Source: Bog-159 sp963709155 (lineage in GTDB: Bacteria > Acidobacteriota > Terriglobia > Bryobacterales > Bryobacteraceae). From it: a stretch of DNA of 64,000 nt. The stretch covers positions 248,001-312,000 of the forward strand of contig CAVPVD010000006.1 in the NCBI GenBank assembly GCA_963709155.1, written 5' to 3'. The position numbers were made by a program, and so were the translations under genes. The notes under the pieces are model-generated. The model had not been told where the DNA came from. It was given only the letters and a program-made list of their open reading frames with translations, and searched no databases. Below, in pieces: positions 17,152 through 25,447 of the stretch (position 1 is the stretch's first letter; each line of letters starts with the position of its first letter).

Positions 17152-17327
17152 CAGCCGGCTCTCGCAGGGCAGCAAAACCAAACCGATCCAGGCTCGCAGC
17201 CTGCGCGGGCCTCGTAGGCCCGCTTGGCTACTTGGCTTCGTCCATTTTTCAAGCCAAAGAAACTAAGTCACTTATTGGGTTCGTTGGTCACAAAATGTGA
17301 CTAGAGGTGCGGGGCAGGCGCCCAGTA

Positions 17328-19424
17328 CTACGGCTGCTCATATGCGCCGATGTCGATGTCCGGACCTTGCACCCGCGGGTTGCCCGCGAAGTCTAATGTG
17401 CCCACCACGGTGGATCCGAGGTTGTTCCCGTTATCGACCGCCGGCGAAGCAGGCTGCACCTGTAAATCGGGCGTCGCGATGCTCAGGAACAGTGGATTCG
17501 CGAAGCTCGCATGCGCGTCCTGCCCGGTGGCCGCCTGGTACTTCGTAAAGCCCCGGTATCTCGTCTGGTTCCATTGCCACACGCCGCCGCCAGCTCCGGT
17601 CGAAGAGAAATACAGGTTGTAATCGAGCGTCGCCGGGTCCGTTTCCGAAGTGGTGGTGCTGTGCAGAAACAATCCCTGCGCAGTCGCGTTCACTATGTTG
17701 TTTTCGAATAGGTTATTCGTCGCATAATACTGGATCTGAAACTCGCCGTTCCCCGTATTCTTGGTGTCGTTCATGAAAAGCGTATTGTTGACGATGTCGC
17801 AATGGTCCGTGCCGCCGCGCTGCGGGCCGTAGCCGCCGATGCTGACCCCCACGGAGTTCGCGTTATAGATCAGGTTGCTGCGCGCGGTGATGAAACTGGT
17901 CACCTTGCCGGAATTCTCGCTGGCCAGTTCCAGATTCAGGTCCGCCCTACGCACCAGGTTGCGCTCGATCACGATCCCGGTGCCCCCGTCCACGTAGATG
18001 CCGTCGGCCGCGTACTGTTGGCCGTACGCCGGATTATCGAACGACGTGATGTTGTATAGGATATTCCCGCTGACCTTGCCGTTGCGCGCCTGGTCGTAAG
18101 CTGGCTCGGGCGATACTTGTTCAAACCCGATCGCGTCGAAGCCGATGTTATTGTTATCGTGGATCAGGTTGTTGGTCACCCTCCAACCGTCTACGTTGCC
18201 GTTCAGCGTCACGGTCTCGCTGCATCCGGTGGTGTTATCGAATACTTCGTTGCCGCCGATCACCAGGTTGTTGATCGAAGCCGGCGCGCGCGAGCCGTAA
18301 ACCGCCATCCCCAGGGCGTTCGCGTTACAGCCCTTGGCCGTAGTCGCGATATCGTGAATCCGGTTGCCCAGGATCTGGATGTTGCTGTCCGCCCCGGTCA
18401 CGTAGATTCCAATCGGCACATCCGCGATGGCATTCGATTGGTAGTTTCGGATTTCGAAACCGCCGATCGCCAGGTAATTCCTGTTTTGAACGGTCAGGAG
18501 GCCGTACTGTCCGCCCGGAATTTCGAGGCCAGTGCCATCCACAATGGCGGTCTGGCCAGGATAGCTTTCAAACGTAATGTAACCGCCGGTCGCGGAACCT
18601 GAATTGGCGAATGTGACCACTTCATTGTAAGTGCCGCCCATCACGTAGACGGTGTCGCCGGCCACCGCCGTATCCGCGGCATGCTGGATGGTGCGCCACG
18701 GCGAGCCGAAACTTCCATCGCCGCCGTCGTTCCCGGTGGTCGCCACATAAAAGGAGGTGCCCGCGCCAATGCTGATCAGAGCCACGGCGGCCGCGGCCGG
18801 AGTCTGTTGGGAAACGGCGGTCACTACCACCAGGGCTGGGCTGGGAGCCGCGCTGGGAGCGGTGTAAACTCCGGATGTCGTAATCGTGCCCACCGTGGAG
18901 TTGCCGCCGATGACGCCGTTGACTTCCCAAACCACTTCCGTGTTCGCCGCATTCAGCACGGTGGCAGTCATTGGCTCCGATCCTCCCGTCGCGACCGCTA
19001 CTGATGCCGGCGAAATGCCGACCGTCACCTGCGGTGGCGTAATGGTTACCGCGGCAGCCGCGGACACGCTCGAATTCGCTTTGAGGACCGCCGTGACGTT
19101 GACCGTGGCGGGTGTCGGAACGGCGGATGGAGCCGTGTAGAGGCCGGCCGCCGTAATGGTTCCCGTGGTGGAGTTTCCACCCTGCACGCCGTTCACCTTC
19201 CACAGCACCGCGGTCGCGCTCGTATTCCGTACCGTGGCGCTGAACTGGCGCGTCTGGCCGATAGCCGGCGTCGCGGAAGTGGGCACCACCGCTACGCTGA
19301 CCTGTCCGCTGTCCGGTTCGGTGACCGCCCGGTCCGAATGCCTGCCGCGTGGCGCGCATGGAGCGCTGCAGGCCGCGGCGAGCATCGCAACTCCCGCCAG
19401 GAATCTGTTTCTCGTCTGGGTCAT
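17328..19424 (-). CDS. Secreted protein: Ig-like repeats plus right-handed beta-helix
   Basis: 698 residues from ATG 19424; a longer frame to 19574 overlaps the divergent gene and lacks a leader. The N-terminal leader (RNRFLAGVAMLAAACSAPC) has a lipoprotein-like Cys. Two Ig-like modules of about 90 residues follow, marked by GTITAAGLYTAPSAVPTPAT and GTITTSGVYTAPSAAPSPAL. From about residue 260, FYVATTGNDGGDGSFGSPW starts a DUF1565/pectate-lyase-like parallel beta-helix (NRIHDI, NNLIHDNNNIGF, NNTLFMND) ending GTLDFAGNPRVQGPDIDIGA. It is probably a cell-surface or secreted polysaccharide-binding or -cleaving protein; catalytic residues were not identified. Confidence 0.8.
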   Translation of the reverse strand: MTQTRNRFLAGVAMLAAACSAPCAPRGRHSDRAVTEPDSGQVSVAVVPTSATPAIGQTRQFSATVRNTSATAVLWKVNGVQGGNSTTGTITAAGLYTAPSAVPTPATVNVTAVLKANSSVSAAAAVTITPPQVTVGISPASVAVATGGSEPMTATVLNAANTEVVWEVNGVIGGNSTVGTITTSGVYTAPSAAPSPALVVVTAVSQQTPAAAAVALISIGAGTSFYVATTGNDGGDGSFGSPWRTIQHAADTAVAGDTVYVMGGTYNEVVTFANSGSATGGYITFESYPGQTAIVDGTGLEIPGGQYGLLTVQNRNYLAIGGFEIRNYQSNAIADVPIGIYVTGADSNIQILGNRIHDIATTAKGCNANALGMAVYGSRAPASINNLVIGGNEVFDNTTGCSETVTLNGNVDGWRVTNNLIHDNNNIGFDAIGFEQVSPEPAYDQARNGKVSGNILYNITSFDNPAYGQQYAADGIYVDGGTGIVIERNLVRRADLNLELASENSGKVTSFITARSNLIYNANSVGVSIGGYGPQRGGTDHCDIVNNTLFMNDTKNTGNGEFQIQYYATNNLFENNIVNATAQGLFLHSTTTSETDPATLDYNLYFSSTGAGGGVWQWNQTRYRGFTKYQAATGQDAHASFANPLFLSIATPDLQVQPASPAVDNGNNLGSTVVGTLDFAGNPRVQGPDIDIGAYEQP

Positions 19425-19495
19425 AGCATCATCCAGCTTACGAGATCCGGCGGCTTCCTGCTGGCGTTTGTTACAATAGCGCCGCGAGGTTTGAT

Positions 19496-20026
19496 GTGCG
19501 GAAACTAAGGGTTGGATTGTGGTTGGCGGCCGTGACCGTTGTGTCCGGTAGCGTGTGTCAGAGCGTGCTGGCACAGAGTAAGTTCGAGGTGGTGGCCGGC
19601 AAGGCCTTCGATTCGGCGGTGCCCAAAGACTTTTATCTGGAAGGCAACGCCATCCCCACCGAGAAGCGCAACGCTGTCCTGGTGAAGACGCCCGCCGGCG
19701 CGCGCGCCGTGTTTGCGTTGATCGATACCGCCGGATACGCCGCCAGCATCACGGCCAAGTATGTCGGGATGCTCATCACCGAAGGCGATCTCACGTTGTG
19801 CGGGCAAAAGGTAACCGTGGGCAGCTACGGATTCGGGTGGACGCTCCCCGCCACCGGCGTCAATGCGCCCGGCAAGTTCTCGCTTTACAACCAGGCCGGT
19901 GCGCCGGTGGCCGACTGTGCGGCGCCGCATGCGGACCTCAAGCAGCCTCGGCCGTTGCAGGTGATCGTCGCGCCTGACGGGTCCGCGCGCCTCTATCACG
20001 GCAAGAACTATATCGCGCTACAGTAG
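19496..20026 (+). CDS. Exported protein of unknown function
   Basis: 176 residues from a GTG start. The leader LRVGLWLAAVTVVSGSVC is followed by a mature domain with VVAGKAFDSAVPKDFYLEGN, TEKRNAVLVKTPAGARAVFA and a single central Cys. No family function is known to me, though similar short exported proteins occur in Acidobacteriota. It ends 6 bases before the ParA-like gene, so the two are likely co-transcribed. The upstream region is shared with the divergent beta-helix gene. Confidence 0.7.
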   Translation: MRKLRVGLWLAAVTVVSGSVCQSVLAQSKFEVVAGKAFDSAVPKDFYLEGNAIPTEKRNAVLVKTPAGARAVFALIDTAGYAASITAKYVGMLITEGDLTLCGQKVTVGSYGFGWTLPATGVNAPGKFSLYNQAGAPVADCAAPHADLKQPRPLQVIVAPDGSARLYHGKNYIALQ

Positions 20027-20032
20027 CGTTCT

Positions 20033-20677
20033 ATGGCTATCGTCGCCGTCGCCGGACGCAAGGGCGGAATCGGCAAGTCCACCATTGCTGGAAATCTCGC
20101 GGGGGAGTTTGCCGCCATGCAGCGGACCGTGCGGCTACTGGACGCCGATCCGCAGCATAGTTTGGTGGCCTGGGCCGCGCAGGGCGACGGCATATTGGCG
20201 CGCGTGGTGGAGAAAATGGAGGGCGGCGCGGGCGCGTTGCGGGCCCGCGCGCGGGAGGCTGAATCGGATGCCGCCATCGTGTTGATCGACACCCCGCCGG
20301 GCGCCCCCGAAATCGCCTACGAGGCGGCCATGGTGGCCGATCTGATGCTCCTGCCGTGCGGGCCGTCGCCCTTGGATCTGTTTGCGCTCAAGGAGGCCTT
20401 GTCGCTGTCGCTCAAGGCGCGCGCCGAGCGGCGCTCCAAGAAACCACGCATCCGGTTCGTGCCGTCGAAGGTGCTCATGTCCACGAATCTCGGCCGTGGC
20501 CTGGCGTCTTCCCTCAAAGAGATGGGGAAGAAGGTGCTGCCTTCCATCGGGCAGCGCATCGTGGTGGCCGAAGCGGTCGCGAGCGGCCTGACGGTTGCGG
20601 AATACGCGCCGAATTCACCCGCCCACGAGGAGTTCCGCGAGCTGGCCAAAGCGGTGGACAAGGTCCTGAAGAAATAG
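20033..20677 (+). CDS. ParA/MinD-family P-loop ATPase
   Basis: 214 residues. The deviant Walker A GRKGGIGKST is at residues 8-17, VRLLDADPQHSLVAW is motif A', and AIVLIDTPPGAPE is Walker B, as in small orphan ParA (IS/plasmid VirC1-like) proteins. No ParB gene is adjacent, so chromosomal partition is unlikely; such orphans position cargoes or act in plasmid-like maintenance. It lacks a DNA-binding N-terminal extension. It follows an exported protein at 6 bases. Confidence 0.85.
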   Translation: MAIVAVAGRKGGIGKSTIAGNLAGEFAAMQRTVRLLDADPQHSLVAWAAQGDGILARVVEKMEGGAGALRARAREAESDAAIVLIDTPPGAPEIAYEAAMVADLMLLPCGPSPLDLFALKEALSLSLKARAERRSKKPRIRFVPSKVLMSTNLGRGLASSLKEMGKKVLPSIGQRIVVAEAVASGLTVAEYAPNSPAHEEFRELAKAVDKVLKK

Positions 20678-20684
20678 GCCGCGA

Positions 20685-22043
20685 TCAGGCGATTTGCGCC
20701 AGCGCGTCTGCCACGGCGGCTTCGGTTTCTTTGCGGTATTGTTCCAGCAACTCAGGCGTCGCCGCCTCAAAACGCAGCACCAGAACGGGCTGCGTATTCG
20801 AGGCCCGTACCAATCCCCACCCCTCGGGGAATAGCACGCGCGCTCCATCTACGTCCAGGATGGAATGCGTCCGCCGGAAGTGCTCGGTCACCCGCCGGAC
20901 CACCTCGAATTTGGTCGCGTCCGGGCAATCCACGCGGATCTCGGGCGTGGTGAACGTCCGCGGCAAGTCCGCCAACTGGGCCGAGAGCGGCTGCCCCGAT
21001 TTCGCCACGATCTCCATCAGCCGGCAGGCCGCGTAGAGGGCATCGTCGAAGCCGTAGTAGCGGTCCGCGAAGAACATGTGGCCGCTCATCTCGCCGGCCA
21101 GTTCCGCGTGCGATTCTTTCATCTTCGCTTTGATCAGCGAGTGGCCGGTGCGCCACATGATGGCGTTGCCGCCGCGCTTGCGGATGTCGTCGTACAGCAA
21201 CTGCGAGCATTTCACTTCGCCGATGAAGGTCGCACCCGGCTTTCGGCTGAGGATCTCGCGCGCGTAAACGATCATGAGCCGGTCGCCGAAGACCACGCTG
21301 CCGGTTTCGTCCACCGCGCCAATACGATCGGTGTCGCCATCGAACGCGATGCCCAGGTCGGCCCCCTTCCGGCGCACCGTGGCGGCCAGGGTCTCCAGGT
21401 TTTCGATCACCGTGGGATCGGGATGGTGGTTCGGGAACCGGCCGTCCATTTCGAAGAACAACTCGGTGGCTTCGCAGTCCAGTTTCTCGAGCAGGCGGTG
21501 CATCACCGGTCCGCCGGTGCCGTTGCCCGCATCAATCACCACGTTGATGCGGCGCGCGAAATGGAATTGCGCGGCCACCTCGTTCACATACGCTTCGGTC
21601 ACATCCACGCTTCGTTCGCTGCCTGCGCCCGTCAGGAAATCGCGCCGCTCAATCAGCCGCCGGATTTCCTGGATCTCTTCGCCATGAATCGTGGATTGCC
21701 CGCATACGATCTTGAAGCCGTTGTACTCGGGCGGGTTGTGGCTGCCCGTGATCATAACGCCGGCGGTGGCCCCCAGGTGGAAAACCGAGTAGTAGAGAAG
21801 TGGAGTGGGCGCCACGCCGATGTCCGCGACCTGGCATCCGCTGGCCTTTAGGCCGCAGATCAGCGCGTTGCGCAGGCGTTCGGAACTGAGCCGGCAATCG
21901 CGCCCCAGATTCACGCGATCCCCGCCGTGCCGCCGCAGATAAGTGCCGGCGGCGCGGCCGAGCAATTCAATGTCTACCTCGCGCAGTTCCACATCGGCGA
22001 CGCCGCGGATATCGTACTCGCGAAAGATGGCCGGATTAAGCAT
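20685..22043 (-). CDS. Phosphomannomutase/phosphoglucomutase
   Basis: 452 residues, the usual length of the AlgC-type alpha-D-phosphohexomutases. FREYDIRGVAD begins domain 1, VMITGSHNPPEYNG carries the phosphoserine, and AFDGDTDRIGAVDE binds Mg2+. GEMSGHMFFADRYYGFDDAL is the sugar-binding loop and GWGLVRASNTQP the phosphate-binding loop of domain 4. It interconverts hexose 6- and 1-phosphates for GDP-mannose, glycogen and surface polysaccharide. Convergent with the ParA-like gene (7 bases between stops). Confidence 0.93.
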   Translation of the reverse strand: MLNPAIFREYDIRGVADVELREVDIELLGRAAGTYLRRHGGDRVNLGRDCRLSSERLRNALICGLKASGCQVADIGVAPTPLLYYSVFHLGATAGVMITGSHNPPEYNGFKIVCGQSTIHGEEIQEIRRLIERRDFLTGAGSERSVDVTEAYVNEVAAQFHFARRINVVIDAGNGTGGPVMHRLLEKLDCEATELFFEMDGRFPNHHPDPTVIENLETLAATVRRKGADLGIAFDGDTDRIGAVDETGSVVFGDRLMIVYAREILSRKPGATFIGEVKCSQLLYDDIRKRGGNAIMWRTGHSLIKAKMKESHAELAGEMSGHMFFADRYYGFDDALYAACRLMEIVAKSGQPLSAQLADLPRTFTTPEIRVDCPDATKFEVVRRVTEHFRRTHSILDVDGARVLFPEGWGLVRASNTQPVLVLRFEAATPELLEQYRKETEAAVADALAQIA

Positions 22044-22064
22044 CAGGCACGAGTATATCGCGCC

Positions 22065-22107
22065 GGTGGCGCACGCTTCAGCGTGCCGGGGCGAACTTCA
22101 GTTCGCC
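22065..22107. repeat. Double-hairpin module, left copy
   Basis: GCACGCttcaGCGTGC followed by GGCGAACttcaGTTCGCC. The inverse arrangement occurs at 23541-23584, so the IS remnants between lie inside a pair of inverted copies. Confidence 0.7.
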
Positions 22108-22275
22108 CTACTCGTGTTGCCCCGCGGGGACCCCCATAAGCGCTAAGATAAGAACGACTATTCGGCGGGGATCTTTCAGAAGTTTCTTCAATTCGGTCTG
22201 GACGCAGCGCTGGGGGAATTGCCCAGGTCTGGCAAGCTGCGGAGCCTGCCGGACGATGCGATTGGCTGGGTTCGA

Positions 22276-22471
22276 GCACCACGGTGCTGCGGCTGACGTG
22301 GTGGTGCTGCGCGATGGCTTCGTCACTCTGCCCGGACAGCGAATCCAAAAGAAAAGCTGCCCGAAGGGTGCGCCGCTTCTGCCCGGTTCGAGACTTGCGG
22401 ATGGACTCTCCAAACTTGAGCAGGTCCTGCTCGCTGAACTGCACGGGACTGCGCTTCCTGGGGAAGGGCAT
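22276..22471 (-). pseudogene. Transposase N-terminal fragment (helix-turn-helix)
   Basis: From ATG 22471 the first 65 residues (MPFPRKRSPVQFSEQ onward, SLSGQSDEAIAQHHHVSRST) look like the helix-turn-helix N-terminus of an IS630-type transposase. Coherent sequence stops after SRSTVV. No DDE domain follows, and 22108-22275 is not recognisably coding. It is head-to-head with the IS110 remnant. Confidence 0.5.
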
Positions 22472-22498
22472 AACCCATTAAGACATAAACTGGGTTAA

Positions 22499-23446
22499 AT
22501 GTATCGATATTTAGAGAACTATGATCTGGTGCGCGAACGGGTGCGCTTGCAGAGCCAGGTGGAATGCCTGCTGGAGGAAGCGCGGATCAAGCTGTCCGGC
22601 GTGATTAGCGATTTGCTGGGCGTCAGCGGACGGCGGATTCTGGAAGCGCTCAGCCAAGGCCAGACGGATGCGGCGAATCTGGCCGCACTGGGCGACGACC
22701 GCCGCAAGTGTACTAAAGAACAATTAGCCGACGCCCTGCGCGGCGCGCTGGAGCCGGGCCATCTGCAACTGCTGCAACTGCATCTGGAACGTTTGCCACT
22801 GCTGGACGAGCAGATCGGTCAGCTTAGCCAGATGAGTGCGACCGCGCTCAACCGACATCCGCAGGCGGTGGCACGACTGGCGGAAGTACCCGGATTTGGG
22901 GTAGAGTCCTGGCAGCAGATGATCGCGGAGGTGGGGGTGGACGCGGAGGCCTTCGATTCGGCGGGCGAGTTCGCCTCCTGGGCGGGGGTATGGCCGGGCA
23001 GCGACGTGAGCGCCGAGGAGAACCACAGCTCGCGAGGCCCCAAGGGGAACCGGTACGTGCGGCGGATCCTATGCGAGGCGGCGCCCGCGGCGGTCAAGAA
23101 GAAGGACAGTCATTTTCAAAATGTATTCCGCCGATTCCTGCCCAAGCTAGGATACAACGGGGCCATCTGGGTGGTCGCCCATCGCCTGGCCCGGCTGGTC
23201 TGGAAGATCCTCCACGACGAGGTCAGCTACGTGGAGCAGGGTCAGGACACCGACCCGCGCGCCCGCAAGCACCGTGCCGCGAAGCTAGCGCGGGCATTGC
23301 GGAAACTGGGGTATAGCGTCACTCTAGCCGAGATCCATCCCAACCGGTGGCGGAGGCCAGCACGCGATCTTCGACGCGACCAACGCCGGACCTGCATCGG
23401 GCCGGAGGGGGTGATTTTCAACGGAGCGTGCCTGCGGGACTTTTAG
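22499..23446 (+). pseudogene. IS110-family transposase lacking the N-terminal catalytic domain
   Basis: 315 residues. The C-terminal Transposase_20 (IS116/IS110/IS902) half is present: VARLAEVPGFG (helix-hairpin-helix), ASWAGVWPGSDVSAEENHSS and GPKGNRYVRRILCEAAPAAV with the conserved Ser/Lys region, then IWVVAHRLARLVWKIL. The DEDD RuvC-like N-terminal domain expected before it is absent; upstream sequence belongs to the other transposase fragment. The element is therefore inactive unless complemented. Its stop lies in the loop of the hairpin at 23434-23453. Confidence 0.8.
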
Positions 23447-23584
23447 GTCCCGCTCACGAGTTTGGACATTGGGTGGGGCAGGCGTCTACGCCTGCAGAGG
23501 GTCTCCAGACGCGATCTTTGGCGGACGTTAGTCCCGCGACGGCGAACTGAAGTTCGCCGCTGCACGCTAGAAGCGTGCGCCACC
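23434..23584. repeat. Cluster of modular hairpins including the right inverted copy
   Basis: GCGGGACttttagGTCCCGC encloses the transposase stop. GCAGGCGtctaCGCCTGC and GGGTCTCCAGACGC follow (compare 11221), then GGCGAACtgaaGTTCGCC and GCACGCtagaaGCGTGC, whose loop contains the stop codon of the GH2 gene. Confidence 0.7.
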
Positions 23585-25384
23585 GAGCGACTGATAGTAA
23601 TCGCGAAGAATGTAATAGGCTTCCTTCTTCTCCCCGCGGTCGCTCAGAAGCCCCTTGCGATTGTAATAATCCTGTATCCCGGCCAAGGGACGGCGAGGGC
23701 ACCGGAAGTCCATCAGGATCCAGGCCGTCATGCCCTGCAGGAATGGAATCCTCTTCAGCATCGGGATCTGGTGCCGGTATACGTTGGCCTGGAACTCCTC
23801 GGTCCAGGCGGTATCTTCGTCGCCATGTCTCCCGTAGGGCGCCTCTCCGCCAAATTCGCTGACCACCATCGGTTTGTCATAGACGGTCTTGAAAGTGATG
23901 GTGTCCGCCTTAGCAGGCGCGCCATCGTACCAGCCGATATATTCGTTGCAGCCGAGCACATCCAGATACCTGCCGAGTGGATCGTCAACGGTGATGGTAG
24001 TCGCGTCGGAGTAGTGCACCAGTGTGGCGGCCGTGATCAGGCGCGTGCCATCCAACTCGCGCGCCTTCGCAGCCATGGACGAAAGGAACTTGAGCCGCGC
24101 ATCGCCCAGGGGAGTTTCATTGGCCATGGACCAGAAAATGATCGAAGCCCGGTTATGATCGCGACCTATCATATCCGTGAGTTGCCGTTCGGCGTTGGCA
24201 TAAGCCGCGGGATTCTCCCACTGCACGGCCCAGTAGACGGGAACTTCAGACCACACCAGGAGGCCCATCTGGTCGGCCATCCGGGTCATGACTTCGTCGT
24301 GCGGGTAGTGCGCAAGACGGACGAAATTGCAGCCCAGTTCCTTGGCCCACGTCAGGAGCACGCGGGCATCGGCTTCTGAAAACACACGCCCCGCGCGAAA
24401 TGGAGCTTCGGCGTGGATGGAAACGCCGCGCAGGAACACGGGCTTGCCGTTAAGCAGGATCTTCTGGCCATTGGCTTCGATTGTGCGAAAACCGATGCGC
24501 TCCTGGACGCGGTCGGTCTCAGCCTCCACGAAAACATCGTAAAGTTTGGGATTTTCCGGCGACCAGGGCGTCAGGTTGGCGTCGAACGCGAAGCGCGCGT
24601 ATCCGTTCTCGTCGGTATCGATAACGGTGGACGCGCCGGATTCCGGGATGCGGATCGCGACCTTCTGGCGCTTATGGGAGCCATCCAGCCTCACCCATCC
24701 CGCAATGCGCTTCAGCGACCCCTTCTCCATCTGCACGAAGTAATCCTGGACGAACGTTTCCGGCACGTCGATTAACTTCACGGCGCGGGTCAGCCCGCCG
24801 TAATTCCACCAGTCGGTCATGGCCGGGGGAACGGCATCCGCGTGGCGCTGATCGTCCACCTTCACAATCACGGCGTTGGCGCCGTCGCGGACCGCATCGG
24901 TGACTTCGAATTGGAAGGGAGTGAATCCACCTTCATGTTGGCCCAGCCTGTGGCCGTTCAGGAACACGATGGCCTGGTAGTTGGCGGCCCCAAACCAGAG
25001 AAACAGCCGCCGCCCGGGCTTCTTCACATAATCGAACTCGTGCTTATACCAGATGGTGCCTTCGTACCATAGAAACTCCGGTTTCTGCGTGTTCCAGTCG
25101 CCGGGCACCTGCAGCGTGGCGGAGTTCGGCATGAAGGTGAGTTCCAGGCGATCGCTCTTGTTCGCCGGGAGGCGGTCCGCGCCCAATCCGCCGTCGCGCA
25201 GCGGATTCAAATGGAAGTCGTAGTAGCCGGCTTCGTAGGGATCGACGATGATCTTCCACGGCCCGTTCAGACTCAGGTTCTGGCGGGCGGAAGTATTTTG
25301 CACCGGTCCGGCCGGCTGCCCGTAACACGCCATGCCGCTCGCCAGAGACACCGCCGCCAGGGCCGTCCACGTGGATCTTCGCAT
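23567..25384 (-). CDS. Glycoside hydrolase family 2 (beta-glucuronidase/galactosidase type), exported
   Basis: 605 residues from the ATG at 25384, chosen because it starts a signal peptide (MRRSTWTALAAVSLASGMAC with a lipobox-like Cys). The sugar-binding jelly roll contains VPGDWNTQKPEFLWYEGTIW and FLNGHRLGQHEGGFTPFQF. The Ig-like middle domain follows, then the TIM barrel with LNGKPVFLRGVSIHAEAP and NFVRLAHYPHD. The acid/base lies in SMANETPLGD and the nucleophile in MVVSEFGGEA. GH2 enzymes release terminal beta-linked galactose, glucuronate or mannose; the layout is nearest to beta-glucuronidases. The start regions of this gene and the 25448 gene are divergent. Confidence 0.9.
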   Translation of the reverse strand: MRRSTWTALAAVSLASGMACYGQPAGPVQNTSARQNLSLNGPWKIIVDPYEAGYYDFHLNPLRDGGLGADRLPANKSDRLELTFMPNSATLQVPGDWNTQKPEFLWYEGTIWYKHEFDYVKKPGRRLFLWFGAANYQAIVFLNGHRLGQHEGGFTPFQFEVTDAVRDGANAVIVKVDDQRHADAVPPAMTDWWNYGGLTRAVKLIDVPETFVQDYFVQMEKGSLKRIAGWVRLDGSHKRQKVAIRIPESGASTVIDTDENGYARFAFDANLTPWSPENPKLYDVFVEAETDRVQERIGFRTIEANGQKILLNGKPVFLRGVSIHAEAPFRAGRVFSEADARVLLTWAKELGCNFVRLAHYPHDEVMTRMADQMGLLVWSEVPVYWAVQWENPAAYANAERQLTDMIGRDHNRASIIFWSMANETPLGDARLKFLSSMAAKARELDGTRLITAATLVHYSDATTITVDDPLGRYLDVLGCNEYIGWYDGAPAKADTITFKTVYDKPMVVSEFGGEAPYGRHGDEDTAWTEEFQANVYRHQIPMLKRIPFLQGMTAWILMDFRCPRRPLAGIQDYYNRKGLLSDRGEKKEAYYILRDYYQSLGGARF

Positions 25385-25433
25385 AAGCTGATGATATCCT
25401 GATGCCGGAGATGGACTTCCGTGTACCATCGGG

Positions 25434-25439
25434 TATCAT
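25434..25439 (+). promoter_or_regulatory. Candidate -10 box of a leaderless transcript
   Basis: TATCAT followed by 8 bases and the ATG at 25448. No Shine-Dalgarno sequence is present. Confidence 0.3.
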
Positions 25440-25447
25440 AAACAGCC

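Noticed and set aside
22256..22290. gggttcgagc segment resembling a tRNA T-arm
   Set aside because: No acceptor, anticodon or D-arm partners at the proper distances.
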